DNA of 33,504 nt from Bacteroidota bacterium (lineage in GTDB: Bacteria > Bacteroidota > Bacteroidia > AKYH767-A > JABDAW01). Positions 8,355 through 16,787 of this stretch are shown here, in pieces. The notes under the pieces are model-generated. The model saw nothing but the letters and a program-made list of their open reading frames with translations. It made no database searches and had not been told where the DNA came from. Both the position numbers and the translations under genes were made by a program. The stretch's first letter is position 1. Each line of letters starts with the position of its first letter. Location: NCBI GenBank assembly GCA_023251595.1, contig JAHEYM010000005.1:1-33504 (forward strand), written 5' to 3'.

Positions 8355-8831
8355 ATGGGATTTAATTTTGCAGGCATTTTCACGAATACATCCGACATCG
8401 CAGTGATCGAAGCTGTTAAACAGCGTTGGCCTTTCTGTACAATTTATCGGATTGAAACACCCTTTCAGGGAATCTCTATCTTCAGGGATTGGGAAATGAT
8501 TTCCGGAACTTTTGAACAATCCTTTAATGAAAGGAGCAAACTCGAAAATGAACTGCCTGAATTTAGTTCTCAATTTCCAAATATTACGTTTATCCATTTA
8601 CGTACGGATTGTCACGGCGGTGATTGTACGTATGATGGTTTTGCCTGCAGAGAAGGGAATATTCTGATTGACAACAGAGGTGTGGGACCCGATAAAATTA
8701 TCCATCATATAGAAATCCAAAAACTCAGAGAGGTTGCTGAAGCATTAGATATATATATAGGTGGTCTCGGAACTTTTGAACCTTTTGAACGGGGCTTTTT
8801 CGACAATAAAGAAAATATTATTTACCCATAA
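8355..8831 (+). CDS. Hypothetical cytoplasmic protein, 158 residues
   Basis: I do not recognise a family. The protein has no signal peptide or membrane segment. Visible features are an N-terminal NFAGIFTNTSDIAVIEAVKQ that reads like a beta-alpha start, a central His/Cys/Asp-rich stretch HLRTDCHGGDCTYDGFACR (about residues 81-99) that could hold a metal or disulfides, and a Phe/Glu-rich C-terminus. Codon use and a plausible promoter at 8325 argue that it is real. It is followed by an intergenic region with a hairpin terminator, and the next gene is convergent. Confidence 0.65.
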   Translation: MGFNFAGIFTNTSDIAVIEAVKQRWPFCTIYRIETPFQGISIFRDWEMISGTFEQSFNERSKLENELPEFSSQFPNITFIHLRTDCHGGDCTYDGFACREGNILIDNRGVGPDKIIHHIEIQKLREVAEALDIYIGGLGTFEPFERGFFDNKENIIYP

Positions 8832-8870
8832 ACGGAATTAATTGAGACCTACCGGGGCTTTTTTAACGTA

Positions 8871-8910
8871 TGCTAAAAAAACAAATGCCCCCCTAAGAGA
8901 GCATTTGTTT
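8871..8910 (-). terminator. Rho-independent terminator for the convergent minus-strand gene
   Basis: AAACAAATGC (8879-8888) and GCATTTGTTT (8901-8910) form a perfect 10-bp stem with a 12-nt loop. Read on the minus strand, the stem is followed by a T run (the A run at 8875-8880), giving a standard intrinsic terminator for the 1042-residue gene ending at 9014. On the plus strand the stem is followed by only a weak T stretch, so a bidirectional role for the gene ending at 8831 is possible but weaker. Confidence 0.7.
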
Positions 8911-8950
8911 CAGTAATAAATCTTAAACAAACTCACGACTCTATTCCTTT

Positions 8951-9013
8951 CTCCCCCTCCCTTTTTGGGGAGGGGTTAGGGGTGGGCGGGAGGGGCAGGG
9001 GTGTGCGGAGGAG
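8951..9013. repeat. Dispersed C/G-rich repeat, copy A
   Basis: The sequence reads CTCCCCCTCCC, TTTTTGGGGAGGGG, TTAGGGGTGGG, then more G runs. It shares the CTCCCC-AT-rich-GGGGAG core and the AGGGGT(T/G)GGG flank with segments at 16708-16780 and 28056-28121. It abuts the stop codon of the minus-strand gene (9014-9016). The eight or so G runs of 3-4 bases on the plus strand could form G-quadruplexes. Confidence 0.75.
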
Positions 9014-12000
9014 TTATCTCACCAACGTCACGAACCCGGTCCGATTATCGACCTTTCCTTTCTTCGTCGTTTCGATAATATAATAATACGTTCCTTCCGG
9101 AACCGCGAGACCTTGTTTGTTGACACCCGGCCAAGCGAAAGTCGGAATAGTAGATTCCCATAACAATTCACCCCAACGACTATAAATCAAGACTTTGAAT
9201 TGATCGTAATCACCAACAGTATCTGGTGAGAAGAAGTCGTTGAAACCATTTCCGTTTGGTGAGAATACGTTTGGAATAATCAACGGTATCACGGGACAAT
9301 CGTTTGCAGCAATTAAGAAGCTGTCGATGTTCGCACATCTTGCCAGGGGATTAAATACCTGACATGTATATATACCACCTGTTGTTACATTAATCGTTGC
9401 AGTGGTTTCGCCCGTATTCCAAACATAATTTGATCCGGGATTTGTTGCATCCAGAACATGTATATCACCGATACAGAGACTATCGACATGAAGTAGTGTA
9501 CTTCGTGGTTCAACATCAACAGCAAAAGAGTCCGTATTAGCACAAAGCGATCCGGGCGGAACGATCTGAACTGTGTAAAGTCCCGTTGAAGTGATATGCA
9601 ACGCTGGAATCGTATCGCCTGTGCTCCATGTATATGAAGCACCTGGTAAAGTCGCGTCCAGTAATGAAGTATCACCTTGACAAATCGTATCAGAAGCATT
9701 GAGATTAGTGACTGGAATAATCGTCACCATCATCGAATCTTTGGAGATACAACCACCTTGTCCGGTAGTAGTTATCGTGTACCAACCTGATGTTTGAGGT
9801 TCAACATTAACAGATGCAGTGGTTCCGATATTAGTCGCTCCTGATTGCCACAAATAAGAGTAGCCGGAACCCGTGTTGGTGCTGAGATGCAACGTATCGT
9901 TTTTACAGATGGCGGTATCGTTTCCGGCATTTACTGTTGGGAACGGGCGTACATATATATTCTTGATTCCCGTTGCAGAACCGCAATCATTCACCGCAGT
10001 AAGACGAATCTGATAAGGTCCGCCGATGGTATCAAATTGAATGTCCATAACATTGTTTGATGTATCGATCATCTGTCCATGCTGGGATGTCCATTGATAA
10101 TAAGTATTCGTTTCAAACGGTACAGAATAGTGCGCAGTATCGCCGATACAAACGAATGTTGGTCCAGTAATAAATACGGATGGCGGTCCATTAATCATGA
10201 CGTTACAAGCCGGAGAAATCGGTCCGTAACATCCATTATTGATCTCCTGAACTGTGAGGTCGAGTGCTCCTGATCCACCGAGATTTACCAGAAGTGGATT
10301 GTATTGCCAGATGAACGGAGTTCCCCCATTAATGCTGGGACTCGTCCATTGATATTGAGAATTCGGATTGTATGGCACGATAAGGAATTGTGCAATATCC
10401 CCGACACAGAAGGCTGTATCACTCGGGAAAATCCACGATGCAGTATCATTCGGCGCCCCAATCACCACGCGTATTACCGTACCCAGAGAATTCTCATACG
10501 GACTCGCACACGTTGCGATAATTCGCATGTAATACATGCCCGGCTGTAGTCCCAGTCCCATCAATGCGATTAGGTTCGGACAATGTACTATCAAAGTGGT
10601 ATCATTTCCGGCTTGTATCTCTCCAAAATCACCAAGATTGACCTGAGCAAAAGTTTGAGAACTTAGCAATTGCACTTTAAACGAATCGAGCGGACAGTAT
10701 ACGGCAATGCTATCCCACTCGTGAATACCTATGGTAATCGTAGTATCGCCTCCCTGTGTTGTCGAAATACAGAAGTGAAGATCGACGTGGTTGTTTGTAT
10801 TTATGTCGCAGTCCTGAATACAGAATGGCCCCCACACTGTCCCGATGGCTACCGGACTTGTTGAAACTACACGCAAGTAATAACCACAACCGGGTGGTAC
10901 CGTAGGAATGATTCCCGAAACTGTTCCAGGTAAAGAGCCATTCATCTGATCATAAGTCTGTGAGTTAGGGAATGTTCCGACTACCGGCGGGTTTGCTGCG
11001 AAGACTCCGTTCGAATCCGATAATTGGCAGACGTAGGTATTGAAGTTGAATACGCCGGTCGAATAAAACGGCACATCGATGACTGACCCGACACAGACAG
11101 CGTTCGAGTCCATAGCCACCACGGGCGGGAGCGTAGTTATAGTGTTGGGACAGAATATAACCGAGAAACATATCGAGGCGGTCCCTGTAATGACCGGGAG
11201 CGGCGACGTTCGGTTTATCCGAACTTTATAACAGGTGCCTGGTGGTAGCGTTCCAGGAATCGTAATAGCGATGGCACTTGACGTAGTCGGATAATTCAAC
11301 CAAAAAACACCCATGTTGGTGGCCGATGCAAAATTTCCGGTAGAGTCAGAGAGTTCAATTTCATAAGTACCGTCGCAGAGTGTATCCGATAGTTGAAAAA
11401 AGACAAAAAGATTGGAGAGCTGACAGACGGGATTTGGTGTGACAAGGGTGATATTAATGTTCACCGGTGCGTTAACCGCATCGTAAAATCCATCTAAAAA
11501 CACATCGTCGATGCCGAGCCCGACAGGGTTTGAAGTAGGCGTATTGTCATTCACCCAACGGAAACCGAATTTCAGACTTTGAACATTACAGAATGCTGGA
11601 TTGGTAATCGTTTCATATTGCCATTTGTATCGTCCGTTGTATTGAAGTTGACCAGTCTGAATCCATGGACCGCCGTTCGCGCTGTAATAAACTTCACCAT
11701 AAGCTGTCGGAGAACCTTCGCAAATATAAAAGAATGAGAAATATACGCTCGTCATTCCCATCGTACAAACGCCGGCATTCATTTCTACAAAGCGATCAGA
11801 AGTCGCTGTCGGATCATAATTTCCATTATCGATACCCGATGCAGTGAAAGCATTTTGATCGTAAACGTGCAGGTATTTGCTATAAGGAGCAAAACTGATA
11901 TTGCCCGAATAAGTACTATCCTCCGACATCGTGTTCGGATAGATCGGTGTACCTGTATAGTGATTATTTACCGTCCATAAGTTCGTCCCGGTGTTGGTAC

Positions 12001-12142
12001 CGACACTTGAAGTATTCATCGAGAAGGTGATTCCCCCATTTTCGAAGTCCTCGTTGAAGAGTTGAATATTTTGCGCTTTCGCCCCGGAAACGGCGATGAA
12101 TGCGAATAAAATGAATGTCAGATGCTTGTAAATTTTTCTCAT
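9014..12142 (-). CDS. Large surface protein with gliding-motility-associated C-terminal domain (T9SS type B)
   Basis: Starting at ATG 12142 the protein has 1042 residues and a clean signal peptide (MRKIYKHLTFILFAFIAVSG, cut after AKAQ). The longer frame to 12184 only adds residues before it. The first ~200 residues (NEDFENGGITF ... GLGIDDVFLDG) look like a lectin/MAM-type jelly-roll domain. Ig-like and PKD-like modules follow (several FVCIGDTAHYSVP, DTAICKNDTLHL, SDTICQGDTSLLDAT units with paired Cys). The C-terminus (IIPNVFSPNGNGFNDFF, VLIYSRWGELLWES, VPEGTYYYII, GFVTLVR) is the gliding-motility-associated CTD (TIGR04131-type) that targets proteins to T9SS. It is probably an adhesin-like surface protein. 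The coding region looks noticeably richer in G+C than its neighbours. Its neighbours give no partner. Confidence 0.93.
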   Translation of the reverse strand: MRKIYKHLTFILFAFIAVSGAKAQNIQLFNEDFENGGITFSMNTSSVGTNTGTNLWTVNNHYTGTPIYPNTMSEDSTYSGNISFAPYSKYLHVYDQNAFTASGIDNGNYDPTATSDRFVEMNAGVCTMGMTSVYFSFFYICEGSPTAYGEVYYSANGGPWIQTGQLQYNGRYKWQYETITNPAFCNVQSLKFGFRWVNDNTPTSNPVGLGIDDVFLDGFYDAVNAPVNINITLVTPNPVCQLSNLFVFFQLSDTLCDGTYEIELSDSTGNFASATNMGVFWLNYPTTSSAIAITIPGTLPPGTCYKVRINRTSPLPVITGTASICFSVIFCPNTITTLPPVVAMDSNAVCVGSVIDVPFYSTGVFNFNTYVCQLSDSNGVFAANPPVVGTFPNSQTYDQMNGSLPGTVSGIIPTVPPGCGYYLRVVSTSPVAIGTVWGPFCIQDCDINTNNHVDLHFCISTTQGGDTTITIGIHEWDSIAVYCPLDSFKVQLLSSQTFAQVNLGDFGEIQAGNDTTLIVHCPNLIALMGLGLQPGMYYMRIIATCASPYENSLGTVIRVVIGAPNDTASWIFPSDTAFCVGDIAQFLIVPYNPNSQYQWTSPSINGGTPFIWQYNPLLVNLGGSGALDLTVQEINNGCYGPISPACNVMINGPPSVFITGPTFVCIGDTAHYSVPFETNTYYQWTSQHGQMIDTSNNVMDIQFDTIGGPYQIRLTAVNDCGSATGIKNIYVRPFPTVNAGNDTAICKNDTLHLSTNTGSGYSYLWQSGATNIGTTASVNVEPQTSGWYTITTTGQGGCISKDSMMVTIIPVTNLNASDTICQGDTSLLDATLPGASYTWSTGDTIPALHITSTGLYTVQIVPPGSLCANTDSFAVDVEPRSTLLHVDSLCIGDIHVLDATNPGSNYVWNTGETTATINVTTGGIYTCQVFNPLARCANIDSFLIAANDCPVIPLIIPNVFSPNGNGFNDFFSPDTVGDYDQFKVLIYSRWGELLWESTIPTFAWPGVNKQGLAVPEGTYYYIIETTKKGKVDNRTGFVTLVR

Positions 12143-12196
12143 GTGAAGGGGTTTTTTCAGCAAATAAAGGTAAGGTGAATCCAATTAATCTCCAAA

Positions 12197-12204
12197 CAAA
12201 TTTA
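12197..12204 (-). promoter_or_regulatory. TAnnTTTG (-7) element for the gliding-CTD gene
   Basis: On the minus strand, TAAATTTG (12204 to 12197) lies 54 nt upstream of ATG 12142, in the 92-bp gap shared with the divergent bioD gene. It matches the Bacteroidota -7 consensus; no clear -33 TTTG was seen. Confidence 0.4.
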
Positions 12205-12234
12205 TTGTGTTGAAAAAAACTTAATTTTATCGGC

Positions 12235-12855
12235 ATGGAATCATGTTTTGTAACGGGGATAGGAACGGGGATAGGGAAGACGATTTTCTCGGCAATTTTG
12301 GCTCAACGTCTTGGCGCCGATTACTGGAAACCCGTTCAGTGCGGGAGTCTTGAGCATACTGATACGATGATGGTTCAGTCGCTGGTCTCGCATCCCGACT
12401 CAAAATTTCACCCCGAAAAATATTTATTGAAGAAGCCTGCTTCTCCTCATGATGCGGCAGAAGAAGAAGGTAGGCGTCTTGTTTTGGGTGAAATTTGTCT
12501 CCCAAAAACGCCGAATTGCATTGTAATTGAAGGCGCAGGTGGCATATTGGTTCCTTTGAACGAAAACGAACTGATGATCGACTTAATAAAGAAATTTGAA
12601 AGCAAAGTGATAGTAGTTTGCAGCAATTACCTTGGCAGTATAAATCACTCCCTCATGACTTTTCGCGTGTTGGAAAATGCAGGGATGAAAGCATCGGGAT
12701 TGGTTTTTATGGGTGAAGCCAATCCAAAATCGGAAGAGATTATTCAAAAGATAAGCAGAGTAAAATGTATAGGAAAGATTCCTTGGGTGAAGTCTATCGA
12801 TCAGGAGTTCGTGCAAAAATCGGCGGAGACTCTGAATCTTGATGTGATTTTATAA
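12235..12855 (+). CDS. bioD: Dethiobiotin synthetase
   Basis: BioD makes dethiobiotin from 7,8-diaminopelargonate, CO2 and ATP, the penultimate step of biotin synthesis. The N-terminal P-loop FVTGIGTGIGKT (residues 5-16) is the BioD variant of Walker A. The conserved YWKPVQCG (K32) follows, and IVIEGAGGILVPL is the family's second nucleotide/diamine-binding segment. 206 residues is normal to slightly short. No other bio gene is nearby. The last codons (ATT TTA TAA) lie at the breakpoint of an antisense pseudogene remnant (12850-12955), so the exact C-terminus may have been reshaped by a deletion. The gene otherwise looks intact. Confidence 0.93.
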   Translation: MESCFVTGIGTGIGKTIFSAILAQRLGADYWKPVQCGSLEHTDTMMVQSLVSHPDSKFHPEKYLLKKPASPHDAAEEEGRRLVLGEICLPKTPNCIVIEGAGGILVPLNENELMIDLIKKFESKVIVVCSNYLGSINHSLMTFRVLENAGMKASGLVFMGEANPKSEEIIQKISRVKCIGKIPWVKSIDQEFVQKSAETLNLDVIL

Positions 12856-12955
12856 TGCTTTTTGTTTTTAGTACAGCGGTGTCAACATTGTTTTGGGCAT
12901 ACGCAAATTTAAAACAGAGAAGAATTAAAAGAAAAACGAAAGGGATTTTACTCAT
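12850..12955 (-). pseudogene. N-terminal remnant of the tandem exported-protein family (copy D)
   Basis: On the minus strand, ATG 12955 encodes MSKIPFVFLLILLCFKFAYA, then QNNVDTAVLKTKSIIK. This aligns residue by residue with the start of the intact copy at 12952-13557 (LLCFKFGYSQ, then ADTVILKTRSIIK). Similarity ends abruptly at about 12848-12852, inside the last codons of bioD on the other strand. The ATG overlaps the TGA of the intact upstream copy as ATGA, so the original operon spacing is preserved. Only the signal peptide and ~17 further residues remain. Confidence 0.75.
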
Positions 12956-13557
12956 TTCTTTTTGATTTTGTAACCGATTGCGAACCCGAGTTGAATTGTA
13001 GGATAGGTAAAATGATAAATATACTTATCACCGTAAATAGGATCACTAAAAATCTCGATTCCGGATTTAAGACCTGCACCGAAGTATGGTTGTAGGCTTA
13101 CCCTTCTCGAGTTTTTAGAATTATATTCAAATATAAATTGAAATCCTAATTCGTGAATCTGATCTTTGCCGTATGATTCAATGGCATGAGCGTATTTATA
13201 CATAAATAAAGACTTCCGTTGAAACATTCTTCTCTTTCCAGATTTATTGTGATTCCCTTTTATCGATGTTCGAATTGTAAAACCGTGATAATTCGGATCG
13301 GGCAATACTCCTCCACTCGCAAAAGCGTCTGTTTCACCATCTACGAACCCAAAGATATATCCACACCCAATCTCAATACTCTTTCCATTTTTCAATCTTT
13401 TTTCAAATGAAAATCTTGCCTCGCCGGTTAAGGTTTGTAGTGGATAAAATTTAATAATGCTTCTTGTTTTTAGAATGACTGTGTCTGCACTGTTTTGCGA
13501 ATAACCGAATTTAAAACAGAGAAGAAAGACTAAAAGATAAAAAACGTTTCGGGTCAT
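12952..13557 (-). CDS. Exported, probably outer-membrane beta-barrel-like protein (intact copy C of a tandem family)
   Basis: 201 residues with a signal peptide (RNVFYLLVFLLCFKFGYS, cut before QNSADTV). The mature part starts with KFYPLQTLTGEARFSFEKRL and alternates short amphipathic strands (IEIGCGYIFGF, YHGFTIRTSI, FQFIFEYNS, LQPYFGAGLKSGIEIF, YPTIQLGFAIGYKIKKK), as in small Bacteroidota outer-membrane barrels of the DUF3575/porin-like type. I cannot assign a named family with confidence. ATG 13557 overlaps the TGA of the upstream frameshifted paralogue (ATGA), and its own TGA overlaps the ATG of remnant D. It is therefore the only intact member of a translationally coupled chain. Confidence 0.75.
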   Translation of the reverse strand: MTRNVFYLLVFLLCFKFGYSQNSADTVILKTRSIIKFYPLQTLTGEARFSFEKRLKNGKSIEIGCGYIFGFVDGETDAFASGGVLPDPNYHGFTIRTSIKGNHNKSGKRRMFQRKSLFMYKYAHAIESYGKDQIHELGFQFIFEYNSKNSRRVSLQPYFGAGLKSGIEIFSDPIYGDKYIYHFTYPTIQLGFAIGYKIKKK

Positions 13558-14191
13558 TTCTTTTTGAATAAATAAAAGGAAATTCCAAATTGAATAGTAG
13601 GATATTCAAATTTATCCACGAAATATGAATATGGTTGAGATGGATGATGGAAATCAGATACAAGATTAATATGATTTAACCCTATTCCGAAATACAAACC
13701 ATAAATTGTTTTCTTTCGGTTTTTAAATAGTCTTCCGAATTGTAATTGAAACCCATAAATATTAGCGTCTTGAGTTAACAAATCATGATGGGCAGAACTG
13801 GAATATTCTCCTGAATGAACATATTTATACAATAATAATGGACTAATATAAGTCCTGCAATTCCTTTCTTAGAGGACAAATAAAACTTGAAACCACTTCG
13901 GATCGCAAATCCTTTAAATTCATAATGGAAACTTAAATTAGCATCAGAGGAGATGAGATTTCCATCAAGTTCACCCCCCAATATTGCAAATTGAAAACCC
14001 GGACTTATTTCTACGCTTGTTAGTTTTCGAATCGGAAGTTCGTACGACACTCTAATTTCCCCGCAATAAAGTTGAAGTGGGTAAAATTTCAATCGTTCTT
14101 TAAATTTCGTTTTAGTTGAGTCAGTATTGAACTGGCAAAACCCTGTATGAGAATATATCAGCACTGTGAGTGCTAGTAAAATCCTTTTCAT
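13554..14191 (-). pseudogene. Frameshifted paralogue of the exported family (copy B)
   Basis: ATG 14191 gives MKRILLALTVLIYSHTGFCQ (signal peptide), then KFYPLQLYCGEIRVSYELPI, up to FKFYLSSKKGIAG near 13855. There the frame runs out of homology. The next frame continues TYISPLLLYKYVHSGEYSSS, then GFQLQFGRLFKN, FGIGLNHINLVSD and YPTIQFGISFYLFKKK, to TGA 13554. Joined, the two frames match intact copy C along its whole length (MYKYAHAIES / LYKYVHSGEY; YPTIQLGFAIGYKIKKK / YPTIQFGISFYLFKKK). The lesion is a one-base shift near 13852-13858. Its stop overlaps the start of copy C (ATGA). Confidence 0.82.
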
Positions 14192-14405
14192 TTCTTTTTC
14201 AATAAATAATTCCAAGTCCTAATTCAAATCAGACATTTCGTTTTATTGGCATTTCATAACCCATCCAGAATTCACCGGAAATTAGTTGTAATGGGTATAA
14301 TTTAATATTAGATTTCGTGTCATTTTGCGCGGAATCTTTCTGAGTTTGGGAGTACCCAAAATGAGAATATACCAATGCAATAATAATTACAAAGAATGGC
14401 TTCAT
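14188..14405 (-). pseudogene. Internally deleted paralogue of the exported family (copy A)
   Basis: ATG 14405 encodes MKPFFVIIIALVYSHFGYSQ, then KLYPLQLISGEFWMGYEMPI and a stop at 14229-14231. Immediately after, another frame reads GIIYLLKKK and ends with a TGA that overlaps the ATG of copy B as ATGA (14191-14188). The N-terminal third is therefore joined to the last ~10 residues of the family, with about 130 residues lost. The gene must have been the first member of the four-gene chain. Confidence 0.75.
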
Positions 14406-14480
14406 GCAGCTGGGTTAATTGTCAAAAAAGAGAAACTGGTAAATTCGAAAATTAGTGATTGCAAAACAATAATTGTTTTT

Positions 14481-14582
14481 TTAACGCAAAGGACGCCAAG
14501 TTTAATCGCAGAGAACGCCAAGAGATATTAATAAATCCTTTGCGAACTTTGCGTTTTATTTTCTTCGCGTTCTTTGCGTTAA
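14481..14582. repeat. Large inverted repeat of the TTAACGCAAAGGACGC type
   Basis: TTAACGCAAAGGACGCCAAG (14481-14500) pairs with CTTCGCGTTCTTTGCGTTAA (14563-14582), and inner arms (CGCAGAGAACGCCAAG and CTTTGCGAACTTTGCG) continue the imperfect dyad. It sits between the decayed exported-protein array and the RDD gene. Repeats of this AACGCAAAG type are common between genes in Bacteroidota. It could act as a bidirectional terminator or an inert repeat. Confidence 0.75.
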
Positions 14583-14623
14583 ATTTTTTCTTTCGAAACT
14601 CCTGATTATTATTTAATAAATTC

Positions 14624-15190
14624 TCAAATGGAATTGGAGCTATTTTTCACCACCAGCGTTTTTGCCACGATATCATGAAGTGCTTGTTTTTTCTCTGTCC
14701 AACCTGCCATCATATATCCAATTAATAAAGTGAATTGTGAAAGATATTTCCCAAAGAAACGACCGGTCGCACGTCCGAAAGTGATTCGTTCGCCATCCAT
14801 ATCAGTTACTTTTAATTTTAAAGCCATTTTGCCGAGGGTTCCTTGTTTTGCAGAAGTTTCCATTACCGCAAAATAAAACCAGGTTACTAATATGCCGATA
14901 AGGGCAGAGATCGCCATATCGGCTATGGTGACACCCATCACATTGAAATAATCATTGAATTTAAATGAATCACCTTCTTTTAATCTTTCAAGCCAGTCTC
15001 TGAATTTTTCCTGATCCATGCTGGGATATGCAATGCCAAAGATTTTTAAAGCTGGTTGAATCAGAATTAAATTGACTATTCCCATCACAATCGCATCTAT
15101 TATCGCTGCCACGAAGCGAAGCCAAAAACCTGCATATTCAACTTCTTGCGCACCGAATGCCTGATCTGTATCAATAATTTCTGATTCCAT
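14624..15190 (-). CDS. RDD-family membrane protein
   Basis: 188 residues. The family motif begins at VEYAGFWLRFVAAIIDAIVM (R and D in the first membrane helix). The second and third hydrophobic segments are about residues 95-120 and 155-172. The post-helix signature is KQGTLGKMALKLKVTDMDGERITFGRATGRFFGKYLS and the end is GWTEKKQALHDIVAKTLVV, all typical of RDD proteins. These are inner-membrane proteins, some linked to ion transport; the role here is unknown. The gene is transcribed toward the large inverted repeat and lies 67 bp after the LptF/LptG-type gene on the same strand, so they may share a transcript. Confidence 0.9.
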   Translation of the reverse strand: MESEIIDTDQAFGAQEVEYAGFWLRFVAAIIDAIVMGIVNLILIQPALKIFGIAYPSMDQEKFRDWLERLKEGDSFKFNDYFNVMGVTIADMAISALIGILVTWFYFAVMETSAKQGTLGKMALKLKVTDMDGERITFGRATGRFFGKYLSQFTLLIGYMMAGWTEKKQALHDIVAKTLVVKNSSNSI

Positions 15191-15257
15191 TTTGATTAAA
15201 TTTTATCTAAGTTTAATAATTTGTCTGCAAATTAAAGAAACCTTTTTCACAAATCAC

Positions 15258-16688
15258 TCATTTGGGAGAAAACTTTCCTGTAAGGAATTTCACGATTCTG
15301 TCATACACTTTCAGATATGCATCGCGATCAAGTAACGCCGAATCTGTTGTTGCCTTATAGGTGAGGAAAACGCCGACCGGAAATAATATGAGTGAAGAAT
15401 ACCACATTCCCCAAAATGCAGGAGAGACTAATTCACGTACCAGTTTTTCGCCTGTGAAAGACATTACATGATAAAAAATAAACAAGAGAACAGATGCAAT
15501 AAAAGGCACACCCAATCCACCTTTTCGGATAATTGCACCCAAAGGTGCGCCTACGAAAAAGAGTACCAGACAAGCAAATGAAAGCGTAAATTTCCGATGC
15601 CATTCTATGTCATGTCTTGCGATAAGTTTTTGTCGGTTTTCGAAATCGGATGCTGTGCCGGAAATGTGAATTTTCATGGTTCTCGCGCGGTCTAATGCAC
15701 CTCTCAACAATGCCGTCCTGTTCGCCTTGTCGAAATTTAATATAAAATCTGATTGCGTAAATTTAGATTCTATCTGTGTTTTATGAGGAAGGGTATCGTG
15801 TCTGAAAAAATAACTTGGATCGAGAAGTAGATGAAAGTTCGCTTTCTGTATATCCCATTTTGATTGAAGTGAATCTCTCGCTTCTGAGAGTTGTTTCACG
15901 TTCAACATTTGATAATTATCTTTGAACAACGCTTCATTACTGCGTGTGAGAGAAAAATTCGTGAGGTCGAACCGAACCACTTCCTCTTTAAAATTAGTTC
16001 TCATCAAAGCATGATCTTCCTGTTTGCCTTGTTGTCTTTCTTCATAAGTATTTCCTGCATAAAGATTTGCAATTAAAGCACGTCCATCGGGTGTTGATGT
16101 CATCGTTCCCCATTCTGCGGTAATCAGCTTTTTATTCCCCATTCCTTCGGTATGATCGTAGATCATCAAATTCCGAAGCGTTTCACCATCCGCATCTTTC
16201 TTGCCGATCTTAATTACGTAACCATCAATTCCATTATAAAAAACACCCGGTGTCAGCTTAAATGCGGGCTTTTGTTGACGGATATCGAAAAGTAATGCAC
16301 CGATTTTCAGATTTGCAGTGGGAATGGCATAATTCGAAAAATAAAATGCTCCGAGACTCACAAAAATCGTGAAGACAAATACCGGAAACATCACTTTACG
16401 AAGCGAGATTCCCGCTGCTTTACAAGCAACAAGTTCAAAGTGTTCACCAAGGTTTCCAAAAGTCATGATCGATGACAGCAAAACTGCGAGCGGTAATGCC
16501 ATAGGAACCATCGTGATCGAAGCAAAGAGAAGAAGCTCAGCAACAACATACCACGAAAGTCCTTTGCCCACCAGATCGTCGATCCATTTAAAAACAAACA
16601 TCATCAACAAAATAAAAAGTGAGATGAAGAAGGTCATCACAAAAGGACCCACGTAGGAAATCAGCACCAGTCTGTATATTTTCTTCAC
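15258..16688 (-). CDS. LptF/LptG-family permease (YjgP/YjgQ)
   Basis: 476 residues. Three N-terminal membrane helices contain YVGPFVMTFFISLFILLMMF, then ASITMVPMALPLAVLLSSIM, with the family motif FGNLGEHFELVACKAAGISL between TM2 and TM3. A ~230-residue periplasmic jelly-roll domain follows (GVFYNGIDGYVIKIGKKD ... LITAEWGTM ...). Three C-terminal helices start at HRKFTLSFACLVLFFVGAPLGAIIRKGGLG. It is part of the inner-membrane LPS export ABC transporter with LptB. Bacteroidota often encode LptF and LptG far apart, and I cannot tell which this is. It is longer than the E. coli proteins because the periplasmic part is larger, which is normal in this phylum. Confidence 0.92.
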   Translation of the reverse strand: MKKIYRLVLISYVGPFVMTFFISLFILLMMFVFKWIDDLVGKGLSWYVVAELLLFASITMVPMALPLAVLLSSIMTFGNLGEHFELVACKAAGISLRKVMFPVFVFTIFVSLGAFYFSNYAIPTANLKIGALLFDIRQQKPAFKLTPGVFYNGIDGYVIKIGKKDADGETLRNLMIYDHTEGMGNKKLITAEWGTMTSTPDGRALIANLYAGNTYEERQQGKQEDHALMRTNFKEEVVRFDLTNFSLTRSNEALFKDNYQMLNVKQLSEARDSLQSKWDIQKANFHLLLDPSYFFRHDTLPHKTQIESKFTQSDFILNFDKANRTALLRGALDRARTMKIHISGTASDFENRQKLIARHDIEWHRKFTLSFACLVLFFVGAPLGAIIRKGGLGVPFIASVLLFIFYHVMSFTGEKLVRELVSPAFWGMWYSSLILFPVGVFLTYKATTDSALLDRDAYLKVYDRIVKFLTGKFSPK

Positions 16689-16707
16689 TTCTTAATTATC
16701 TTTGTCT

Positions 16708-16780
16708 GACCCCACCCCTGCCCCTCCTTACCCCACCCAACCTCCCCAAATGGGGAGGAGAAAGGAGGGAGGGAGGGGTA
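16708..16780. repeat. Dispersed C/G-rich repeat, copy B
   Basis: TGACCCCACCCCTGCCCC, then TTACCCCACCCAACCTCC, with the palindromic core CTCCCCAAATGGGGAG (16742-16757), followed by GGAGGGAGGGAGGGG. It fills the gap between the divergent LptF/LptG and hypothetical genes. Its TGACCCCACCC start is the same as that of copy C. Confidence 0.75.
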
Positions 16781-16787
16781 AAATTGA

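Noticed and set aside
9385..11847. Several plus- and minus-strand ORFs of 60-104 codons inside the large gliding-CTD gene
   Set aside because: They are shadows of the coding frame. The main frame has a continuous domain series, Cys pairs and a sorting domain that the shadows lack.
12883..12955. Possible intrinsic terminator for bioD
   Set aside because: The sequence is better explained as the signal-peptide coding remnant (copy D) on the minus strand; no stable hairpin with a T tract was found.
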